Positions 9,252-17,388 of a stretch of 64,000 bases of DNA are shown here, in pieces (the stretch's first letter is position 1; every line of letters begins with the position of its first letter). The notes beneath the pieces are model-generated. The model ran no database searches. It had not been told where the DNA came from and saw only the letters and a program-made list of their open reading frames with translations. Source of the DNA: UBA6055 sp965203755 (lineage in GTDB: Bacteria > Chloroflexota > Anaerolineae > Aggregatilineales > Phototrophicaceae). The position numbers and the translations under genes are program-made. The stretch is from contig OZ241910.1 in assembly GCA_965203755.1 (NCBI GenBank), forward strand, positions 2,170,001 to 2,234,000. Direction: 5' to 3'.

Positions 9252-10022
9252 TCAGCCATCTCCTTCGCCGAGGTAAGCATTGATGACGGCTTCATTCTGG
9301 CTGATTTCAGCCGGCGTCCCCTCGCCGATTTTGACGCCAAAGTCAATCACGGCAATGCGATGCGAGATATCCATAACCAGACCGATGTCATGTTCAATCA
9401 GCATGATGGCTGTACCCTGCAATTCGTGAATGTCGAGGATGAACCGCGCCATATCCTCTTTTTCTTCAACGTTCATCCCCGCCATCGGTTCGTCCAATAG
9501 CAGGAGCGTGGGTTCAAGCGCCAGCGCCCGACCCAGTTCGACCCGTTTACGCAGCCCATAGCTCAAGGCGCCGACGATGGACTTGCGAATCGGTTCCATT
9601 TCGAGAAAGTCAATGATTGCTTCCACCCGCTGCCGATGAGCGATTTCTTCGCGCTGCGCCGCTCCCCAAAACAAGGCGCCGGCCAGCATATTCGTTTTCA
9701 TGTGGATGTGCCGGGCGGCCATCAGGTTGTCGAGTACGGTGGCATTGGTATAGAGCGCGATGTTTTGGAAGGTGCGCGAAATGCCGCGCGCGGCGCGTCT
9801 AAAGGGCGGTATATGCGAGATGTCTTTGCCCTCAAAGAGTATCCGACCTTCCTGCGGCGAATAGAAGCCGTTGATGCTGTTGATGAGGCTGGTCTTGCCG
9901 GCGCCATTGGGACCGATAACTGCGAAAATCTCACCTTCATTGACCCGAAAATCCACATTTCGCAGGGCCTGGATGCCGCCAAAACGCAGGGAAATGCTGT
10001 TGACATGTAACTTTGTCGGCAT
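9252..10022 (-). CDS. livG: Branched-chain amino acid-type ABC transporter ATP-binding protein LivG
   Basis: A 256-residue ATPase subunit and first gene of the minus-strand operon 10022-954. Walker A GPNGAGKTS is near residue 37, ISRTFQNIALYTNATVLDNL near 81-100 is the LivG Q-loop region, the signature LSYGLRKRVELGRAL (143-157) is a LivG-type variant of LSGGQ, and Walker B LLLLDEPMAGMN follows. The IMLIEHDIGLVMDISHRIAVIDFG segment carries the H-loop. The start ATG at 10022 is preceded by CGAGGATCGCT, a good ribosome binding site. The upstream 300 bases carry an IS remnant, so the operon promoter may lie in or beside mobile DNA. Confidence 0.94.
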   Translation of the reverse strand: MPTKLHVNSISLRFGGIQALRNVDFRVNEGEIFAVIGPNGAGKTSLINSINGFYSPQEGRILFEGKDISHIPPFRRAARGISRTFQNIALYTNATVLDNLMAARHIHMKTNMLAGALFWGAAQREEIAHRQRVEAIIDFLEMEPIRKSIVGALSYGLRKRVELGRALALEPTLLLLDEPMAGMNVEEKEDMARFILDIHELQGTAIMLIEHDIGLVMDISHRIAVIDFGVKIGEGTPAEISQNEAVINAYLGEGDG

Positions 10023-10329
10023 AGCGATCCTCGGATTTTGACAATAAATCTATTAACGTGTTCTTTCCGATTAGGACGTATAGCGTCGCCGACACCGCTT
10101 GCATTGATATCGCTGGCTGCCGGCGCAGGTGCGATTGGCTTTGATCTGATTGTCTGTCGCTTGACAGTAAGGACATGGGTTCATCTCTGTATCTTAGCAC
10201 ATATCTATATACTTAGACACTCCCAAGCAAAAGCACAGCGCGGGTGTTGCTAAGGAAACGGCAATCCCTGCCGCTGGGTGAATGGCCGCGTAAGGCGCGC
10301 GCATTAGCTGATGGGCTTGGCGCGGTTGG
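10023..10329. other. Intergenic region between livG and the large membrane protein gene
   Basis: This 307-base stretch holds the 5' remnant of an insertion sequence (10071-10224, described separately), the livG leader with its ribosome binding site, and a small imperfect hairpin at 10259-10273 (CGGCA/TGCCG around GGGAT, followed on the minus strand by TTTCC). The hairpin lies 3' of the upstream minus-strand gene and could be a weak terminator. I see no other gene here. Confidence 0.5.
10071..10224 (-). mobile_element. 5' remnant of an IS with a zinc-ribbon transposase N-terminus
   Basis: The outer end at 10224 reads, on the minus strand, GGGAGTGTCTAAGTATATAG, matching the terminal repeat of the element at 17155-17388. 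Inward from it an ATG at 10184 opens MNPCPYCQATDNQIKANRTC followed by AGSQRYQCKRCRRRYTS and a stop at 10071. The CPYC and CKRC pairs with QRYQCK are the zinc-ribbon of IS1-like and related transposases. About 37 codons remain; the rest of the transposase and the second terminal repeat are not recognisable. The element is therefore a decayed fragment, in the same orientation as livG and just upstream of it. It could have altered livG operon expression, but that is speculation. Confidence 0.78.
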
Positions 10330-13300
10330 CTATTCGATAATCAAGACCTCGTCCAGGGTCAGCGCGTCGGCATCCCCCACCCTAACCCGCGCGCCCGAAG
10401 TCGGATGATACCAGCCCAGCCGCAGGCGGTGCTCGCCGGCCGGCAAGGCGGCAAAGGCATGGCGGGTGGTCACATATTCATCGGCAATCCAGCCGGTTGT
10501 CGGCCGCGTCCAATCGACTGGAACGCCATCCCATTGCGCGGCTATCAGGTCTTCCTCGTCCAGCACATGCACAAACAGACGCAAACTGTCGGTCAGCGGC
10601 GCTTTCGTCTGCCACACCAAGCGGAGCTCCGTCGGCGTGTCCAGGCTGAACCCGCGCAGCGCGATGCCATTGACCCATTCGGCGGCCGATGCGAAGGCAA
10701 AGTCAGGCGCCGCAAAATGACGCGGCGGACTGTGCAGGCTCATTCGCTGGTCGAGCCTAATGATATCCCCCAGTGGCTTCTGCGCCGCATCCAGCAGGCG
10801 AAGCCCAAGCTGATAGCTGCCGGCCGGGATATTCGGCGGCGCAATCAGGCTGTGATGACCGCGATTGATTTCGCCAAGCCGCCAATCGCGGAAGCGGCGC
10901 CCATAGACCAGAGGCCGCGGCGCCGAAGCAAAGACCCCATCGCCCGCTTCATCATCATTCAGCCACAGCATTTGCGCCAGCAAATCATGTTCATCCGCCG
11001 GCATGGCGCGCAGCTTTTGCCAAGTCCAGTCAAAACGCAATTCATCCCCCGCCACGGCCTCATCAGGAAACCGCGGCGTCTCATGCAGGGCGGCATAGCC
11101 GGCGCTTTCACCGCCGTCGGCAAGTGGCTGTACCTGTTCGGCTTGAAATTCCTGTTCGGACAATCGGTAAAGCCGAGCGCCGATTTCATATTTGACGTCC
11201 TGCGGATTGCCGTCGGCATTGATGAGGTTCAAAGCCACCAGCGATTCCGAATCAAACAGCGCCGCCTCGAAGCGATAGGGCTCGTTCAGTTGGGGTGTGA
11301 ATGGCGGAATCACGAAATCGATCACATCCTCAACATAAGCGCCCGACAGCCAGTTCACCGTCGCCAGACCGCCGGGCGCAAAGGAGCCAGCTTCGGCGAT
11401 CACCCGCCCCTGCGGGTCGCGCATCCGCACGATGCTGGAGTAATCGCGCTCAATCGGCAGCGCATGCAGGCGCCAGTAGAGCTTGACTTGCAGCTGGCGG
11501 CCGGTCGTTTCGGCGCTGGGCATCTCCACATCCAGCAGGTCAATTTGACGGCCAAAATTCGCCAGTGGCTTGGCTTCAGACAGATCGCCGAAGCGGGTCG
11601 CCTTAAGCGCGGTGTCAGACGAATCCAGCGCCAGCGCCTTTAGCAGAAAGACAGCCAAGCCAAGCCCGGCCGCCAGCAGATCGATACGGACTTCGGGCTG
11701 CCATTCCTGCCGCTGCCCATCACCGAGTCCAGCCACAGAGCGCCAGCCGGCCATGGCCGCCAGCAGCCCAGCCACCCCCAGCAAACTGAAAACAAGCGCC
11801 AAGGACTGCATGTCGGTCAGCTGAAGCGCGATCCGCAAATCAAATACGCCGCCCGGCGCATCCACCGACGCCAATCCATGCGGCGAGGGAAAAACCTCAA
11901 GCTCTTGCCCATCGATGTCGGCGGTCCATCCCGGCACATACAGCCAATCGAATTCAAGCGTCTGCGCCCTGGCGGAATCCAGCCGCAAAGCCGCTGATGT
12001 TGATGACCACTCTTGCGAAATCAGCGTCAGCGAAGCAGATGGCAGCAGCCGCGGGATGACATCGCCGCGTTCAAAGCGCTCGATCAGACGATTCGGATCC
12101 AAGCGGCGCGCATCGGCGGTGACCGGCAGATACTCCGAATATGAAGACAGCGCCAGCTGGCCGGCGCCGCGTTCAAATCGATGCACATCGCGGATATCAT
12201 CCAGGCGAAAAGGCGGATAATACAGGGTGTAGGTCCAGGGGATGGCATAAATCAGCAGGCACAAAATCGCCATGCCAAAAATCAGCGGTCTGCGCCAGCC
12301 GGCCGCCATCGCCCACATCATCCAGAGGCCAACCGCCGCCGCCATCGCCAGCAAGATGCTCGCCAATCCCAGCAGGCGCCAGGGGAACTGCGTATAGGCG
12401 ATCAGCGGCAGGTTTTCCCACAGCCATGCGGACAGGGGCGTATTCATCCATATCAGCAGCAGCGCGAGTCCCCACAGCGTCAGCATCAGGCGGCGCCAGC
12501 GCCGATAGGACGCTTTCCAGGTCAAGACAAGGCCCGCGCCCGACAGAAGCAGCTGCGGCCAGCCGAGGCTGATCGGAACCGGCTGATTTTGCCAGCTTGG
12601 GTCGGCGGTATGGGGGAACGCCAGAATCTCATGCAGCGGCCGCAGATGGCGGCGGACATCGATATGATCCAGATTGTCGGCGATCAGGTTCATCTTGATG
12701 GCATCCGTTTCCGTCAGCGCCGGCAGCCAGTAGAAGGCCGTCAGCATCCATGCCAGCCCGCCGGCCAGCAGCAGGCGCGGCAGCGTCCGTTTTTTATCCG
12801 CCGCCGTCCGCCATAAAAACAAAGCATACAGGCACAGCAGCGCCATCCCGTGCAATGTAATCAAGGTGTGCATGGGAATAAACAGGGCAGAAGCCAGGAC
12901 CGCCATCACAAAATCCGCGCGGCGGCCATGCCATGCCAGCCGCGTCAGTCCATAAAGCGCAAAAGGCAGCAGCGCCAGCGCCGCCATTTCCGGCGCCGCG
13001 CCGCGCGACACGCTGTCAAACAAACAGAAGGGCGAATACACAAATGCGGCCGCCGCCGTCCATCCCCCGACTCGAGACTGTGTCCACAGCCGCCCCAGCA
13101 GGAACATCCCAATCGCCGCCAGCCAAACATACAAGACCATCATCATCAGCCAGCTTTGCAGGAAACTCAAACCCAAGCCATGCAGCCCGCGGCCTAAATA
13201 ATAGGACAGGGCTGGGAAATAATTGAAGAGCGGCGCCCCATAGCCATAGACAAGCCCCGATGAATACCGCAGCCACCAGGGATTATCGACCCGCAGCGAA

Positions 13301-13467
13301 TGCTCCACCGCCGCCGTCCGATGCAGCTGCAGCAGCCCATCGGCGGATTCCGGCATTTGATTCAGGGTAAATGGCTGCGCCGCCAGCAAGGACAAACTGA
13401 TGATGCCGAACAGGAAAAGGGGAACTTGCAGCCGGCGGCTTGACATCGGACGATGAGCAGGGAGCAT
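10330..13467 (-). CDS. Large membrane protein with PTPS-related (YfhO-like) N-terminal domain
   Basis: A 1045-residue protein. The N-terminal half has about ten or more hydrophobic helices and starts with a helix, then HRTAAVEHSLRV and WWLRYSSGLVYGYGAPLFNYFPALSYYLG (about 62-90). That GYGxPLFNYFP stretch is a hallmark of the 6-pyruvoyl-tetrahydropterin synthase-related membrane domain (PF10131), which despite its name is GT-C-like. The middle (about 420-560) is extracytoplasmic; a second membrane cluster lies near 550-625. The C-terminal 400 residues are soluble and beta-rich, with repeated YRFEAALFD- and YQLGLRLLD-like stretches, suggesting beta-sandwich domains. A sugar-transfer role at the cell surface is plausible but unproven. 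The next gene upstream ends 12 bases before its start. Confidence 0.8.
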   Translation of the reverse strand: MLPAHRPMSSRRLQVPLFLFGIISLSLLAAQPFTLNQMPESADGLLQLHRTAAVEHSLRVDNPWWLRYSSGLVYGYGAPLFNYFPALSYYLGRGLHGLGLSFLQSWLMMMVLYVWLAAIGMFLLGRLWTQSRVGGWTAAAAFVYSPFCLFDSVSRGAAPEMAALALLPFALYGLTRLAWHGRRADFVMAVLASALFIPMHTLITLHGMALLCLYALFLWRTAADKKRTLPRLLLAGGLAWMLTAFYWLPALTETDAIKMNLIADNLDHIDVRRHLRPLHEILAFPHTADPSWQNQPVPISLGWPQLLLSGAGLVLTWKASYRRWRRLMLTLWGLALLLIWMNTPLSAWLWENLPLIAYTQFPWRLLGLASILLAMAAAVGLWMMWAMAAGWRRPLIFGMAILCLLIYAIPWTYTLYYPPFRLDDIRDVHRFERGAGQLALSSYSEYLPVTADARRLDPNRLIERFERGDVIPRLLPSASLTLISQEWSSTSAALRLDSARAQTLEFDWLYVPGWTADIDGQELEVFPSPHGLASVDAPGGVFDLRIALQLTDMQSLALVFSLLGVAGLLAAMAGWRSVAGLGDGQRQEWQPEVRIDLLAAGLGLAVFLLKALALDSSDTALKATRFGDLSEAKPLANFGRQIDLLDVEMPSAETTGRQLQVKLYWRLHALPIERDYSSIVRMRDPQGRVIAEAGSFAPGGLATVNWLSGAYVEDVIDFVIPPFTPQLNEPYRFEAALFDSESLVALNLINADGNPQDVKYEIGARLYRLSEQEFQAEQVQPLADGGESAGYAALHETPRFPDEAVAGDELRFDWTWQKLRAMPADEHDLLAQMLWLNDDEAGDGVFASAPRPLVYGRRFRDWRLGEINRGHHSLIAPPNIPAGSYQLGLRLLDAAQKPLGDIIRLDQRMSLHSPPRHFAAPDFAFASAAEWVNGIALRGFSLDTPTELRLVWQTKAPLTDSLRLFVHVLDEEDLIAAQWDGVPVDWTRPTTGWIADEYVTTRHAFAALPAGEHRLRLGWYHPTSGARVRVGDADALTLDEVLIIE

Positions 13468-13479
13468 ATTGGCGCTGGC

Positions 13480-14337
13480 TTATCGCTTGGCCATCTCTTT
13501 GTTTTGCATGGCATCTTGAATCTCAAAAATTGACCCGGCTTTTTCGGGCGTCGGCAAGGGAATAATCACCGGTGCCGCTTCCATACGGGGGGTAAAGCTG
13601 GGCTGGCCTCGGAGAATGGAGGCTCGATAGTCGGCGAAATCAGCAAAACCGGTCAGAGGCCAGGAATCAATGGAACAGTATTGGAACAGCAGCAGCCGGC
13701 GCGGCTGATCCGAATGATTTGGCGTCGAAGCGTGCAGCGTCCGCGCATGATGAATGGAGATGCCGCCCGCTTTGACCATGACCGGTTCCACTTGGTCGGG
13801 CGAAAAGTCCGGCTCGGTTACGGCGCCGACAAAGACACCTCGCTCATGATGGCTGAAGAGCGCGGCTTTATGCGAGCCCGGCGCCATCAGCATACAGCCG
13901 TTTTCCGCTGTCATATCATCAATCGCAATGCCAACCGCCAGCAAATCGTCATTGGTATGCGGATAAAAAGCCCAATCCTGATGCCATTCAACCGCGCTCC
14001 CACGCGACGGAGGTTTCATATTCAGCTTGCTGCCATTCGTCCGCACGCCAAAGCCAATCAGCTGCTCAACAATCGCCAGAATAGTTTCGTGCCGTATCAT
14101 CCGGTCATAGCAGGCATGATGCGAAATCGGATTCTTCAGCCGGCGCAAACGAGGATTATCGGGGCTGTGATTCGGCTCAAGGTCAAAGACCGCGTCATTG
14201 GCGGATACCGCCCGCGACTTTTCGACAAATTCGTCGGTTACTTGCCGCAATTCAGCGACTTCCTCGCGGGTGAGTACATTTTCGACGGTCAAAAATCCTT
14301 TGTCATGGTAAAAGGCAATTTGCTGCGCGTTTAACAT
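13480..14337 (-). CDS. Phytanoyl-CoA dioxygenase (PhyH) family protein
   Basis: A 285-residue Fe(II)/2-oxoglutarate-dependent oxygenase. The facial triad is visible: HQD in VEWHQDWAFYPHT (His and Asp near 119-121) and a distal His in SIHHARTLHASTPNHS near 196-205. The basic 2-oxoglutarate anchor is in DQPRRLLLFQY shortly after. The N-terminal FYHDKGFLTVENVLT element is typical of the family. Family members hydroxylate diverse small molecules (phytanoyl-CoA, ectoine, halogenated or phosphonate substrates), so the substrate is open. It precedes the large membrane protein in the same direction, but a shared function is not evident. ATG 14337 is the only sensible start. Confidence 0.9.
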   Translation of the reverse strand: MLNAQQIAFYHDKGFLTVENVLTREEVAELRQVTDEFVEKSRAVSANDAVFDLEPNHSPDNPRLRRLKNPISHHACYDRMIRHETILAIVEQLIGFGVRTNGSKLNMKPPSRGSAVEWHQDWAFYPHTNDDLLAVGIAIDDMTAENGCMLMAPGSHKAALFSHHERGVFVGAVTEPDFSPDQVEPVMVKAGGISIHHARTLHASTPNHSDQPRRLLLFQYCSIDSWPLTGFADFADYRASILRGQPSFTPRMEAAPVIIPLPTPEKAGSIFEIQDAMQNKEMAKR

Positions 14338-14727
14338 CAGCTATCCTCTGCATTCCAGTATGCCGTCAAGTATGGAAGATTTGGCATTGCCTGTCAACTC
14401 GATTTGAATCTGGGTCCGGGCAATCGCATCGAATGCTGTTCTGATTTGTGCGTTCCGCCTAATGGCAGTCGCCCGGCGACACTTAACCGCGTGTGCGCGT
14501 CAAACGAAGCAAGTCCGGCTGACCATAGAGTTCATTGTTTTGCATTGGCGGCATAGCCCCTTGCTTTCTCTTTGTCTAAATTCTTTTTAACGCCCTCGGT
14601 CTGCGCCAGCGGTTGAAGTTCATTATGTTGTGTATGCGAGATTTCTTTTCGCTCTCCAGGTCGCGGATCGTCCCTGCCGTCGCCGGGCACTCTTGTTATA
14701 ATCTTAAAATAAAAGATGGGAGGCATT
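14338..14727. other. Divergent intergenic region upstream of the dioxygenase and the SDR
   Basis: About 390 bases between two divergently transcribed genes. A perfect -10 hexamer TATAAT lies at 14697-14702, 25 bases before the chosen SDR start; no convincing -35 was found. No RNA gene, repeat or conserved reading frame was recognised in the rest. Confidence 0.5.
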
Positions 14728-15534
14728 ATGGCGCAGAAACGATTTGTAAATCAAACCGCGTTGGTTACCGGCGCCGGCGAAGGCATCGGCTGCGAGGTAG
14801 CGCGTCAATTCTGTCAGGAAGGCGCGGCGGTGCTGCTGAACGACATTGTTCCTGACCGCGCTCAAGCGGCCGCCGCGGCTATCGCCAAAGAAACCGGCGG
14901 CCGCTGTATCGCCAGCGCCGGCGATGTGGCTGCGGTCGATACTGTTCGCGGGCTGGTGGCACAGGCGGCCGCGGCATTTGGGAAGCTGGATGTCTGCGTC
15001 TGCAACGCCGGGCTGACTTCGTGGGGCGATTTTTTCCATTACAAACCGGCTGACTTTGAGCGCGTGGTCAATGTCAACCTGCGCGGCAGCTTCTTTTTGG
15101 CGCAGGCCGCTGCCCGTCAATTCCGCGTTCAGGCTTCGGGCGGCCGAATTGTGCTGATGTCATCCGTCACCGGTCATCAAGCCGTCCCCTATTTGAGCGC
15201 TTATGCCATGACCAAAGCTGCGCTGGAGATGCTGGCGAAAAACTTGGTGCTGGAATTGAGTGAAGACAACATCCGCATCAACTGCGTCGCGCCCGGCGCC
15301 GTCATCACACCGCGCAACCTCAACGATGATCCCGATTATGAAAAGCGCTGGGCGGATTTGATTCCCATCGGCGAAGCGATACAAACCGCCGACATCGCCA
15401 ATGCGGTCTTGTTCCTGGCATCATCGGCCGCCGGCAAGATTACCGGCCAGACGGTCGTGGTGGATGGCGGCTGGACAAGCTGCAGTCCAAGACCTGACAC
15501 CGCTTATGGCAAGGATTATGACAACCAGGCCTAG
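14728..15534 (+). CDS. SDR family oxidoreductase
   Basis: A classical short-chain dehydrogenase/reductase of 268 residues, NAD(P)H-dependent and cytosolic. The nucleotide-binding TGAGEGIG motif is near residue 14, the structural NAG in VCNAGLTSW near 91, the catalytic Ser in LMSSVTGH near 142 and YAMTK near 157. VDGGW near the C-terminus completes the family pattern. An earlier ATG at 14716 exists, but its bases form the ribosome binding site GGGAGG (14718-14723) for ATG 14728, so the later start (MAQKRF) is chosen. An acidic residue follows the second beta-strand (LLNDIV), which usually points to NAD over NADP. The substrate is unknown. A Gfo/Idh/MocA gene follows 54 bases later. Confidence 0.9.
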   Translation: MAQKRFVNQTALVTGAGEGIGCEVARQFCQEGAAVLLNDIVPDRAQAAAAAIAKETGGRCIASAGDVAAVDTVRGLVAQAAAAFGKLDVCVCNAGLTSWGDFFHYKPADFERVVNVNLRGSFFLAQAAARQFRVQASGGRIVLMSSVTGHQAVPYLSAYAMTKAALEMLAKNLVLELSEDNIRINCVAPGAVITPRNLNDDPDYEKRWADLIPIGEAIQTADIANAVLFLASSAAGKITGQTVVVDGGWTSCSPRPDTAYGKDYDNQA

Positions 15535-15588
15535 CTGTTAAAATCAATGCGGCATGGTTGATCGATTACTCACATAAGGAGGTTTCCA

Positions 15589-16713
15589 ATGCCCCCAAGC
15601 CTGCGAATGGGTGTCATCGGCTGCGGCGCTATCGCCCAGATTATGCACATCCCCTATCTTGTCGAACATGAACGCTTTCAACTGGTGAGCCTGTGCGATG
15701 CTTATGAGCCGATACTGAAGGATGTCGCTGACCGCTATCACATCCGCCGGCGCTATACCGATTACCGCGAATTGCTGACAAAGGATAATTTAGATGCCGT
15801 CCTTATCTGTCACAGCGGCTCGCATCGGGACAGCGTCATTGCGGCGCTCCAGGCCGGCAAGCACGTCTTCGTCGAAAAACCCCTGGCATGGAATCCGCGT
15901 GAGGTAGAGGAAGTCGCTGTCGTCCTCCACCGATCCAAAAAAATCCTGCAAATGGGCTATCACAAGCTGTATGACCCGGCTTTTCAATATGCCAAACAGC
16001 AAATTGAAGCCATGAAAGACCTAGGCTTTGTCCGCATTACCATGCTGCACCCGACCAATGAACTGGGCTTTTCGCCGCATCGTCTAAGACGCGGTCAGGG
16101 AGTCATTGTCACTGGGCATATTGACCCTGGTTCCTGGGAAGCGCAGCGGGATGGTCAACGGGAGCGAGAGGCAGGCGGGCAGATGGCATCTTTGGTTGAT
16201 GAGGCGCTGGGGGAGCGCAAGGATAACAAGGACTTGCGCTTGGCTTATGGCATCATCGTCACCAGCCTGATTCACCAGATTTATATGCTCTTTGGTTTGC
16301 TGGGCGAACCACAGCGAGTCATCAGCGCCGAAGTTTGGCGCGAGGGTTTCTCGATGCAGGCCATCATCCAATATCCAGATGATTTGCGCGTGACGATGGG
16401 CTGGCACTACTTGTCGCATCTCAAAGATTATAGCGAGGAATATGCCTTCTATGGCAACCACGAGCGCGTGTTGATTAACTTTCCCAGCCCGTACTTTCGC
16501 AATTTCCCCAGCCCGGTCACCCTCCAAGGCGGCGATAAAGAACTATCGTGGAAAAAGGAAGTCACAGTTTCGCACGGGGAAGCCTTCGAGAACGAACTGC
16601 TGGCATTCTATGACAATGTAATCAACCATCAAACACCGCTTTACAGCGGCATTGAAGACGCGCTCAAACATGCCCGTTTTCAAAAAGCGCTGATTGAGGC
16701 GGTGAGGATTTAA
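15589..16713 (+). CDS. Gfo/Idh/MocA family oxidoreductase
   Basis: A 374-residue NAD(P)-dependent dehydrogenase of the family that oxidises or epimerises sugars, inositols and related polyols. The Rossmann motif GVIGCGAIAQ is at residues 8-17, an acidic residue ends beta-2 (LCDAYEP), and the EKP motif (HVFVEKPLAWN) sits near 96. The C-terminal alpha/beta domain carries GYHKLYDPAF, where Lys and Tyr/His act in catalysis in relatives. A strong ribosome binding site AAGGAGG stands 8 bases before the ATG. It is codirectional with the SDR, forming a two-oxidoreductase unit probably in sugar or polyol metabolism. Its stop overlaps that of the convergent membrane protein gene. Confidence 0.9.
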   Translation: MPPSLRMGVIGCGAIAQIMHIPYLVEHERFQLVSLCDAYEPILKDVADRYHIRRRYTDYRELLTKDNLDAVLICHSGSHRDSVIAALQAGKHVFVEKPLAWNPREVEEVAVVLHRSKKILQMGYHKLYDPAFQYAKQQIEAMKDLGFVRITMLHPTNELGFSPHRLRRGQGVIVTGHIDPGSWEAQRDGQREREAGGQMASLVDEALGERKDNKDLRLAYGIIVTSLIHQIYMLFGLLGEPQRVISAEVWREGFSMQAIIQYPDDLRVTMGWHYLSHLKDYSEEYAFYGNHERVLINFPSPYFRNFPSPVTLQGGDKELSWKKEVTVSHGEAFENELLAFYDNVINHQTPLYSGIEDALKHARFQKALIEAVRI

Positions 16714-17096
16714 GAAGCGGCTTCAGCAGCCGACTGCGCGTCTGTTTTGTGCATCCTGGCTTTTCGCCGCCGCCCGCGCATGATATCCGCTGCCAGCCAG
16801 CCCAAGCCAATCAGCGCCAGACCGGCGCCGCCGACGACCATCATGCTAAAACGTTCCTCCGTCAGGCGGCGGCGCTCCAAATCGGCCGCGACCAGGCCGC
16901 GTGCCTGACTGTTGGTCTCGACAGTCACTTCCTCGTCGCTTTGATGAATTTGCACAGCCTCATTCGCCGCCAGCTGCCCGGACAAATCCACATAGCGCAC
17001 GGCGCCAGCCAAGACCATCAATATGCCGACCACAATCGCCGTAAAAAGCAGTCGTTCAATGAGTTCCGCAGTTAAAAAATTTCGCATTGCCTTCAT
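16710..17096 (-). CDS. Small two-helix membrane protein, unknown function
   Basis: A 128-residue protein (start chosen at ATG 17096, preceded by GGAG eight bases upstream; an in-frame TTG at 17123 is less likely). It has a hydrophobic helix near residues 10-30 (LLFTAIVVGILMVLAGAV) and another near 84-103 (MMVVGGAGLALIGLGWLAADI). A roughly 50-residue loop rich in charged and polar residues lies between them, and a basic RGRRRKAR tail follows. No known domain is recognised. It ends convergently with the upstream oxidoreductase gene, overlapping by four bases, and an IS remnant lies just upstream. Coding seems likely from the membrane pattern and GC-rich codon use. Confidence 0.65.
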   Translation of the reverse strand: MKAMRNFLTAELIERLLFTAIVVGILMVLAGAVRYVDLSGQLAANEAVQIHQSDEEVTVETNSQARGLVAADLERRRLTEERFSMMVVGGAGLALIGLGWLAADIMRGRRRKARMHKTDAQSAAEAAS

Positions 17097-17154
17097 CTGA
17101 ATAACTCCAGTCGACAAATCCAAAACAGCCTGCCTGAATTTTAACTGACTTTAA

Positions 17155-17388
17155 GGGATTGTCTAATTGATTAGATATGAGAACTGGATAAGATGGACTG
17201 GATAGCCCGGATGCTCATGCCGGTACAGTTGCCGGCGATTCCAAGCCAAGACAAACAGCTTCACAGCCCGCGTTAAGGCATGAATGCAGCGTGAAAAACA
17301 GCAGGAGCGATTGACTTTGATCTGATTGTCTGTCGCTTGTGCGTTCATCTTTGTATTCTAGCGCGCATCTATAAATTTAGACACTCCC
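17155..17388 (-). mobile_element. Miniature IS derivative with terminal inverted repeats and a fused transposase remnant
   Basis: Left end GGGATTGTCTAATTGATTAG (17155-) and right end, read from 17388 on the minus strand, GGGAGTGTCTAAATTTATAG are inverted repeats with about 17 of 22 matching positions. Inside is a 61-codon minus-strand frame (17163-17348). It starts MNAQATDNQIKVNRSC, matching the remnant at 10184 but lacking the CPYC residues, and jumps directly to what looks like a transposase C-terminus (AVKLFVLAWNRRQLYRHEHP, then YPVHLIQF). The 234-base element is thus an internally deleted, non-autonomous derivative. No target-site duplication is obvious at its flanks. Its right end overlaps the end of the hydrolase gene. 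Confidence 0.8.
17163..17348 (-). pseudogene. Internally deleted transposase fused end to end
   Basis: This frame joins a short N-terminal piece of a zinc-ribbon transposase to its last 40 or so residues. Compared with the fragment at 10071-10184, the first zinc-ribbon cysteines are missing (MN then AQATDNQ in place of MNPCPYCQATDNQ) and the catalytic core is gone. The frame ends within the left terminal repeat. It cannot encode an active transposase. Whether the short peptide is made is unknown. Confidence 0.7.

Noticed and set aside
14532..14726. 64-codon minus-strand frame upstream of the SDR gene
   Set aside because: No domain, low-complexity charged sequence, and it lies over the SDR promoter and ribosome binding site.
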